Positions 7,026 through 11,708 of a DNA stretch of 11,708 bases are shown one piece after another. Numbering within the stretch: the first letter of the stretch is position 1; each line of letters begins with the position of its first letter. A model generated the notes under the pieces. That model did no database searches. It had not been told where the DNA came from and saw only the letters and a program-made list of their open reading frames with translations. The stretch lies in contig JASLGJ010000294.1 in NCBI GenBank assembly GCA_030150085.1, positions 1-11,708 of the forward strand, written 5' to 3'. Made by a program: the position numbers and the translations under genes. Origin of the DNA: Candidatus Elarobacter sp. (GTDB taxonomy: Bacteria; Vulcanimicrobiota; Vulcanimicrobiia; Vulcanimicrobiales; Vulcanimicrobiaceae).

Positions 7026-8660
7026 ATGGACATCGATGCAGTGGTCGAGGCAGTCTGTACGGATCTCGCGCGTCGCGGGACTCTTGTCGTTCGGCACGGC
7101 CTGACGTCGCACTTTCAGCACCTGCAGCGCGTCGAAGCGATGCTCGAAGCGTGGAACGAAGAGCCGCACCTGCGCCTCGCCGGCTTGCTGTATCGCGCGT
7201 ACGTCGGCGAGCGTGGCGCGCCCGCGCTCTACGCGCTCACCGAACGGCCGCTCTTGCGAGCCCTGATCGGAGAACGGGCGGAACTCCTCGTCTGGTGTTC
7301 CGGCGCGCCTACCGAGACGCCCTCTGAAGCACGCCGCGACCTTGCGGTAATCGCCTTGGCGGTCGCAGCCGAGGAGCGTTGCGACGCGAACGGTTTCCCG
7401 ATCGCATGGCTCGCGCAGGCATCATCGACGTTGCCTCGTGACGCGGCCGTTCCAGCGCCGCTGGAGCTGGCGCCGGAATTGCCGCTCGCGGCAGACGAGG
7501 ATGCGCTGCTTCGGGCATACGCCGCGGCCGGCGCGGCGCCGTTCGCCGCAGCGTCGATCAGTGCCCTACGCGACGCTGCCGAGCGATTTCCGTTCTTTGC
7601 GGAGCCATCGCTGTTGCTGGGCTCGGTCGCGCTTGCAGAGGGCGATCTCGCGGCGGCTGGACGGCTGGCTGCCGATGCCTACTCTCGTATCGTGGCCTGG
7701 AACGTGGCTTGGGACAAGCGGCTTCCTCCCGAAAGCTGGCTTGCGCTGGCGCTCTTTCTCCAGCAAGCCTCCACCGCGCCGCCCGCGGAAGCCGCGATGC
7801 TGGCCGGCGTGATGCACGATGCGCTCGCGTCGGGGTTCGGACCGGAGCGGCTGTACATTCGGCTCGGCGCGATGGATCTGCTGGCGACCCCGGCGGCCGA
7901 GCCGACTGCCGGTCCTTCCGCCGACGACGAGCCCTTCTGCGACGACGATCTGAACGATGTTCCGTCGCGATTCGCCGAATATCTGGCCGGACTGCTCGAG
8001 GAGGATCCTCGGCGCGCGCTGGCCGAGTACCCCGGGCTACGCGCACAGCCGTGGTGGGATGCCGAGCAGTTTCCGCTGGTGCAGGCACTCGAAGCGGCTG
8101 CCGGGGACATCGCACGAGAATTCGCGGCACTCGATCCGCGCACGTTCCACGCCGAGAGCGAGCGCATCGAGCGTGAGGGGAACTGGGACGTGTTCCTGCT
8201 CTACGAGCGCGGGAAGAAGCGCGAAGAGCGCTGTGCGCTGGTTCCGGTAACGACGGCGATTATCGAAGCTCACGCGACTCTGCGAACCCAGGCAGGTCTG
8301 GTGTACTTCTCGCGCCTCGCGCCGGGTTCGATCGTCGCGCCGCACCGGGGCCCGACCAACGTCCGATTGCGCTGCCACCTCGGCCTCACGGTTCCTGACA
8401 ACTGCGGCATTAGCGTGGACAACGTCGTGAAGACGTGGCATGAGGGCAAGTGCATGGTCTTCGACGATTCGTTCACCCATTCGGTGTGGAACTCGAGCGA
8501 CCGCGAGCGCGTGGTACTGATCGTCGACTTCTGGCATCCTGACTTGGATCCCGAAGAACGTGAACTCCTCGCGGGATTGCATCGGTACGGTGCAACGATG
8601 GCGGAGGGCTTGACTGCGTACTGGCGCAAGAATGACGAAGCGCTAGTCGCTGCATGGTGA
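7026..8660 (+). CDS. Aspartyl/asparaginyl beta-hydroxylase fused to a DUF6817-like N-terminal region
   Basis: 544 residues. The C-terminal 210 or so form a complete 2-oxoglutarate/Fe(II) Asp/Asn beta-hydroxylase domain (PF05118 type): YPGLRAQPWWDAEQF (335-349), then APHRGPTNVRLRCHLGL (438-454) and DDSFTHSVWN...RVVLIVDFWHP (480-504). His440 and His485 are the metal ligands. Arg449 and His451 (+9, +11) and Arg495 (+10 after the second His) reproduce the spacing of the 2-oxoglutarate-binding residues of human AspH (His679/Arg688/His690 and His725/Arg735), so it should be active. Residues 1-100 resemble DUF6817, with SHFQHLQRVEAMLEAW...LAGLLYRAYVG...LLRALIGERAE in pieces. The middle (160-285) is helical and TPR-like. 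GAGAG lies 5 bases before the ATG. Its last codons overlap the next gene by 7 bases. The hydroxylated target is unknown; the neighbouring Gly-Asp repeats are a candidate. Confidence 0.88.
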   Translation: MDIDAVVEAVCTDLARRGTLVVRHGLTSHFQHLQRVEAMLEAWNEEPHLRLAGLLYRAYVGERGAPALYALTERPLLRALIGERAELLVWCSGAPTETPSEARRDLAVIALAVAAEERCDANGFPIAWLAQASSTLPRDAAVPAPLELAPELPLAADEDALLRAYAAAGAAPFAAASISALRDAAERFPFFAEPSLLLGSVALAEGDLAAAGRLAADAYSRIVAWNVAWDKRLPPESWLALALFLQQASTAPPAEAAMLAGVMHDALASGFGPERLYIRLGAMDLLATPAAEPTAGPSADDEPFCDDDLNDVPSRFAEYLAGLLEEDPRRALAEYPGLRAQPWWDAEQFPLVQALEAAAGDIAREFAALDPRTFHAESERIEREGNWDVFLLYERGKKREERCALVPVTTAIIEAHATLRTQAGLVYFSRLAPGSIVAPHRGPTNVRLRCHLGLTVPDNCGISVDNVVKTWHEGKCMVFDDSFTHSVWNSSDRERVVLIVDFWHPDLDPEERELLAGLHRYGATMAEGLTAYWRKNDEALVAAW

Positions 8661-9424
8661 GCCTCGTGTCGCTGCCGTCGTTCGTGCTCGAACGGCATCG
8701 GGTGGCGATCGAGACGCTGGCCGGCGACCTCAAGGAAGAGTTCGGGCCGCGACTCCTCGGGCTTTTGATTGGTGGGTCGGTAGGTCGCGGCACGGCCGTC
8801 CTCACGTCCGACATCGACGTCTTCGCGCTGGTCGACGTCACTTGGCACCAACGTCGTCGTCGCCGCGTCGGCGACGTGCAGGTCGACCTGTTCTTGGACC
8901 CGCCTGCGCGCGCGGAACGGCTCGTGGCACGCGACGCCGGAGCGGTCCTGCTCGACAACTACGCGAGCGGCTGGATCGCGTACGATCCACACGGTCACGT
9001 CGCCCGTATTTGCCAGGCCGCACGCGATCGTCATGCCCGCGGGCGAACGAGAGCGACGCCGGTCGAGTCGTTCGCGATGCGGGCGCGCTGCGACGATCTG
9101 CTCGCGCATCAACGGGATGCGCTCGCCGCGGAAGACACGCTCGGCTTCGCTTATCTGGCGGCGGCGCTCGCGACGTACGCCGTCGAAGCGTACTACCGTA
9201 TCAACGGATTGTGGGATCCACCCCCGAAGGGACGCATGGCGTCGCTGGAGCGTGCCGATCCCGTCTTTTGCGGCGCGTTGCGCAGCCTGCTCGACGGGAA
9301 TGCGCCGGGCGCGGAGCGGATCGAGGCCGCGACGGCGTTGCTGAGCCTACTGTTCGATGGTCAGGTTTTGCCTGAGCGCTCCAACGCGGTCGGACCGCGA
9401 TTGCCGTTTTTCGATCGTGCATGA
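8654..9424 (+). CDS. Nucleotidyltransferase-domain protein 1
   Basis: 256 residues, with an N-terminal nucleotidyltransferase fold and a helical C-terminal half, the size of ANT-type enzymes. The active-site signature is complete: GGS (40-42), DID (53-55) in TSDIDVFALV, and a third acidic residue Asp78 in VQVDLFLDP. The C-terminal part has AYYRINGLWDPPPKGRMASL (191-210), like the Pro-Lys motif of small-molecule or sugar nucleotidyltransferases. The enzyme should transfer a nucleoside monophosphate, usually AMP, to a hydroxyl of a small molecule or protein; nothing in the sequence shows the acceptor. The start ATG lies 7 bases inside the hydroxylase end, so the two genes are translationally coupled. 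An antibiotic-resistance role cannot be excluded, but the operon context suggests modification of the same product as the hydroxylase. Confidence 0.85.
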   Translation: MVSLVSLPSFVLERHRVAIETLAGDLKEEFGPRLLGLLIGGSVGRGTAVLTSDIDVFALVDVTWHQRRRRRVGDVQVDLFLDPPARAERLVARDAGAVLLDNYASGWIAYDPHGHVARICQAARDRHARGRTRATPVESFAMRARCDDLLAHQRDALAAEDTLGFAYLAAALATYAVEAYYRINGLWDPPPKGRMASLERADPVFCGALRSLLDGNAPGAERIEAATALLSLLFDGQVLPERSNAVGPRLPFFDRA

Positions 9425-10181
9425 CCCCAGCAGCGGTTCCTTCGAAGGCGCGCTCGACCGCATCGTCGCGGCATTGCCGCTTCCGCCCGATCTCCCCTGC
9501 GAGGGCCTGCTGCTCACGGGATCCTATGCACGCGACGAGGCGGGACCTCGAAGCGACGTCGATCTGCTCGCGATCGTTCGCGGTCGCGTCGTCTGGCGGA
9601 GCTTTTACCTCAGCGAAGGCTATGACGTCGATCTCTTCGCCTATGGCTTCGGCTGGCTGACGCGCCAATTGCGCGATCGGCGTCAACCGCTCGTCCAGAT
9701 TGCGGCTCGTTCCCGCGTGCTGCGGGATCCCAACGGCAAGGCAGCGCAGATCCAGGCGCTCGCCCGTGAGACGTTGGCCGGTCCACCGTCGCCTCGGCCA
9801 CCGCACGCGCTCGCAGGATATGCGCAGCGGATCAGCACCGCACTCGACGACGTCCTAGGCGTGGCGGAATCAGAGCCCAACTTGGCGATCGCCTTGGCCC
9901 TTGCAGAACTCCCCGGTCTCATCGACTTCTATTTCGGCCTGCGTGGCGAATGGCTCCTCGGTCTGCGACGCGGCATGCCGGTCCTGCATGCATTGGATGC
10001 CCCGCTCGCCGAACTGATCACTCGCGTCATGAGTGCCGACGGTTCTACCGTGCAGCGCGTCGATGCATTCCGTGCCTCAGTGCAGCACGTGCTGCGAGCC
10101 GCCGGTATGGAGCGCCGGTATTTCTCTGCCTACCTGATAGACGAGCGCGAGGTGAGTCGTTCTCGCGTTGAGAAACGTTGA
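9417..10181 (+). CDS. Nucleotidyltransferase-domain protein 2
   Basis: 254 residues from GTG 9417, which overlaps the preceding stop by 8 bases (GTGCATGA). ATG 9357 in the same frame is possible but would overlap by 68 bases. The nucleotidyltransferase signature is complete: TGSYARDEAGPRSDVDLLAIV (34-54, key residues Gly35, Ser36, Asp47, Asp49) and a third Asp72 in YDVDLFAYG. The C-terminal half is helical (DDVLGVAESEPNLAIALAL, ELPGLIDFYFGLRGEWLLGL). It differs clearly from the preceding nucleotidyltransferase outside the signature, so this is not a fresh duplication. No HEPN partner with an RxxxxxH motif follows, so a HEPN/MNT toxin-antitoxin pair is unlikely. It is the last gene of the operon. 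The acceptor is unknown. Confidence 0.82.
   Translation: MHDPSSGSFEGALDRIVAALPLPPDLPCEGLLLTGSYARDEAGPRSDVDLLAIVRGRVVWRSFYLSEGYDVDLFAYGFGWLTRQLRDRRQPLVQIAARSRVLRDPNGKAAQIQALARETLAGPPSPRPPHALAGYAQRISTALDDVLGVAESEPNLAIALALAELPGLIDFYFGLRGEWLLGLRRGMPVLHALDAPLAELITRVMSADGSTVQRVDAFRASVQHVLRAAGMERRYFSAYLIDEREVSRSRVEKR
10160..10174 (+). terminator. Possible weak hairpin at operon end
   Basis: TTCTC-GCGTT-GAGAA is a perfect 5-base inverted repeat just before the stop of the last nucleotidyltransferase gene. There is no following T-tract, so at best it is an mRNA 3' stabiliser or a weak terminator. Confidence 0.2.
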
Positions 10182-10200
10182 GGACGGGCGCCGCTCGCTC

Positions 10201-10217
10201 GTGCTAGACTGCGGGCA
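10201..10217 (+). promoter_or_regulatory. Extended -10 promoter, predicted leaderless transcript
   Basis: TGC followed by TAGACT (10205-10210) is an extended -10 box. Its expected transcription start, about 7 bases downstream, falls on the A of the ATG at 10217. No Shine-Dalgarno is present (GCGGGC only). No -35 sits at normal distance; TTGAGG at 10178 is 21 bases away. The TGCTAG core also occurs in the operon promoter at 5555-5560. Confidence 0.5.
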
Positions 10218-10678
10218 TGACGCACGTCGTGTTGGCCCTCGCGGTCGCGGCTTGTAGCGCGCCTGAGAACCGGCAGTTCGATTTCTGGCTCGGGCGCTGG
10301 CGCGTCACGACGCCCGGCGGCAAGCTCGCCGGGACGAACGTGGTGACGCGCGAGTACGGCGGCTGCGTGCTGCAGGAGCACTGGAGCGGCACCGGCGGCT
10401 CGCGCGGCTCGAGCTTCAACGTGTACGACCCGGCGCGCAAGCTCTGGCACCAGACCTGGGTCGACAACGGCGGCACGCTGCTGCTGCTCGACGGCGGCTT
10501 CCGCGCCGGCGCGATGACGCTCACCGGCCGCACGCCGACCGCCAAGGGCACCCGCATCGACCGCATCGTCTGGACCAAGCGCCCCGACGGCGCGGTGCGC
10601 CAGCTCTGGCGCACGTCGAGCGACGGCGGCGCGACTTGGCAGGTCGCCTTCGACGGGCTCTACCGCCGCATGCCGTAG
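10217..10678 (+). CDS. DUF1579-like small exported or cytosolic protein
   Basis: 153 residues. The body, from about residue 18, follows the common pattern of lipocalin-like DUF1579-type proteins: FDFWLGRWRV (21-30), YGGCVLQEHWSG (47-58), FNVYDPARKLWHQTWVDNGGTLLLL (67-91, in part) and a final W..S.DGG.TWQVAFDGLYRR. The function of such proteins is unknown; they bind small hydrophobic ligands or serve as stress-related secreted proteins. The N-terminus has VAAC (10-13), which fits a lipobox, but the hydrophobic stretch is only about 10 residues, lacks basic residues, and cannot be extended because TAG lies at 10205-10207. Export is therefore doubtful. It is a single gene with its own promoter. 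Confidence 0.75.
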   Translation: MTHVVLALAVAACSAPENRQFDFWLGRWRVTTPGGKLAGTNVVTREYGGCVLQEHWSGTGGSRGSSFNVYDPARKLWHQTWVDNGGTLLLLDGGFRAGAMTLTGRTPTAKGTRIDRIVWTKRPDGAVRQLWRTSSDGGATWQVAFDGLYRRMP

Positions 10679-10757
10679 CCGCCCGCGCTCAGCGCGCCGT
10701 CCCGGCGGGGGAGGCGAGCGGGGCGGCGGGAATCGCAGCCAGCGAAGGGGGGCTGCG
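10679..10757. other. Short intergenic region
   Basis: 79 bases, very G+C-rich. GCGCTCAGCGC (10685-10695) is a small palindrome with a one-base centre. A strong ribosome site AAGGGGGG (10745-10752) belongs to the next gene. No -10/-35 pair is evident, so the next gene may be read through from upstream. Confidence 0.4.
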
Positions 10758-11666
10758 ATGATGAAGCTGGGCACCGCGGGAGCCGAGGAGCTGCCCGAGT
10801 TCGTCAGGTCGTACTACGAGCAGCTGCGGGCCGATTCCGAGGCGGCGAACGTCGCGTTCGCTCCGCCGCTGGCGGTGCCGGCGACCTGGGAAGACCTCTA
10901 CCGGCTCGAGATGGCGACGCTCCTCGTGCGCGGCGAGCCCGACCTGCGGCGCTCGGCGTGGCTGGCCCGGCTGCGCTTTCGCAACGTCGCGGGCGAGTCG
11001 GCGTACCAGCAGTACCTGGCCTCGGTGCCGCCCGACCCGGCCACCGCGGACGCCGACGTGCTGCGCGCGGACCTGGTCAACCTGCTGCGGCGCACGTACT
11101 ACCTGATCGCGCTCGCGCCCGCCAGCGAGTCCATTCGCCACCGCCTGCTGCTGGGCGGGGTCGGGCTGGGGCTGCTCTGTCTGGTCGCGATCGGCATCGT
11201 GGTCTGGCGCGTGCCGCCGACCGCGATCGGGATCTTCCAGCTCGCCATCTTCGCGGGCGCGATCGGCGGCACGGTGAGCCTGATCCAGCGCGTGCAGGCG
11301 CTGCCCGAGGCCGACCCGCTGCTGTTCCGCCTGAGCGGCTGGACGATGGTCATCCAGAGCCTGCTGGTGCCGCCGCTGGTCGGCGCCTTCTTCGCCGGGC
11401 TGCTGTTCCTGATCTTCGCCTCGGGCGTGCTCTCGGGCGACTTCTTCCCCAAGTTCATCCTGCCGCCGGTCAGCCCCAAGGGCGTCGACTTCAACGCGTT
11501 CTTCTTTCAGACCGCGCCGGAGAGCGGCAAGGCCTTCGCGCTGGTGATCGTGTGGTCGTTCATCGCCGGCTTCGCCGAGCGCTTCGTGCCCGACACGATC
11601 GACCGGCTCACCGCGCAGCGCACGGCCCAGGCCAGGAACGCCGTCCGCCGCCGCCGTTCGGACTAG
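10758..11666 (+). CDS. Four-helix membrane protein with N-terminal cytosolic region
   Basis: 302 residues. Residues 1-128 are soluble and helical (EELPEFVRSYYEQLRADSEA; ATWEDLYRLEMATLLVRG). Four membrane segments follow at about 131-150, 155-176, 199-222 and 258-275. After the last comes GFAERFVPDTIDRL (271-284), an amphipathic motif that I associate with bacterial membrane proteins of unknown function, and a basic tail RNAVRRRRSD. The AAGGGGGG site 5 bases upstream selects the first of two adjacent ATG codons, though the second is equally possible. No transport or enzymatic motif is recognised. Confidence 0.8.
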   Translation: MMKLGTAGAEELPEFVRSYYEQLRADSEAANVAFAPPLAVPATWEDLYRLEMATLLVRGEPDLRRSAWLARLRFRNVAGESAYQQYLASVPPDPATADADVLRADLVNLLRRTYYLIALAPASESIRHRLLLGGVGLGLLCLVAIGIVVWRVPPTAIGIFQLAIFAGAIGGTVSLIQRVQALPEADPLLFRLSGWTMVIQSLLVPPLVGAFFAGLLFLIFASGVLSGDFFPKFILPPVSPKGVDFNAFFFQTAPESGKAFALVIVWSFIAGFAERFVPDTIDRLTAQRTAQARNAVRRRRSD

Positions 11667-11708
11667 ACCGTGCGGCGCGCGGTCGCGTCGAAGAGCGCGG
11701 CCAGCTCG
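11663..11708 (-). CDS. Possible 3' end of a convergent gene (partial)
   Basis: On the minus strand, from the right edge, 14 sense codons (ELAALFDATARRTV) end in TAG at 11665-11663, overlapping the stop of the plus-strand membrane protein by 3 bases. All codons end in G or C, as in neighbouring genes, but the plus strand here is equally G+C-biased. Too short to identify; it may be chance. Confidence 0.3.
   Translation of the reverse strand, partial: ELAALFDATARRTV

Noticed and set aside
8270..9112. 280-residue minus-strand open frame opposite the hydroxylase and first nucleotidyltransferase
   Set aside because: Overlaps two genes whose catalytic residues are all in place; the antisense translation shows no domain.
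8654..10181. HEPN/MNT toxin-antitoxin module
   Set aside because: Both proteins are about 255-residue nucleotidyltransferases with their own helical halves; no small HEPN protein with an RxxxxxH motif is adjacent.

Overview
The window is about 70% G+C, with tightly packed genes, ATGA stop/start overlaps and lipoprotein-type signals. This indicates a free-living high-G+C bacterium. The phylum cannot be fixed from the sequence; the lipoprotein N-terminus recalls high-G+C soil lineages, but that is only an impression.

Region 1 (1-2775, minus strand) is a phenylacetate/aromatic-acid catabolic operon, paaK-paaF-paaG. Phenylacetate-CoA ligase is first, followed by two crotonase-fold enzymes joined by ATGA overlaps; the last one runs off the left edge. 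Region 2 (2835-4502, plus strand) begins with a divergent DsbA-fold protein of the 2-hydroxychromene-2-carboxylate isomerase type, 59 bases from paaK. Next is a winged-helix/TPR regulator gene that can be read only by passing through three reading frames, so it is probably a pseudogene.

Region 3 (4533-10181) is the accessory part and the most interesting. A minus-strand beta-propeller-like protein is divergent from a five-gene plus-strand operon with a good sigma70-type promoter (TTGACG, 17 bases, TAGGAT). The operon encodes: (i) a 338-residue lipoprotein with a basic cluster, Gly-Asp-Tyr/Gly-Asp-Ala repeats and a six-cysteine hydrophobic C-terminus; (ii) a small three-helix membrane protein; (iii) a 544-residue protein with a C-terminal aspartyl/asparaginyl beta-hydroxylase domain and an N-terminal DUF6817-like region; (iv, v) two different nucleotidyltransferases in tandem. 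The last three genes overlap at their ends. The working hypothesis is a secreted or surface peptide that is hydroxylated and perhaps nucleotidylated, with the small membrane protein as a possible immunity or transport partner. Gene content and order are visible; the joint function is inference.

Region 4 (10205-11708) returns to very G+C-rich housekeeping-like genes: a small exported DUF1579-like protein that may be translated leaderless, a four-helix membrane protein, and possibly the last 14 codons of a convergent gene at the right edge. Apart from the genes listed there is no gap longer than 300 bases. No rRNA, tRNA, CRISPR array, insertion sequence or attachment site was seen.
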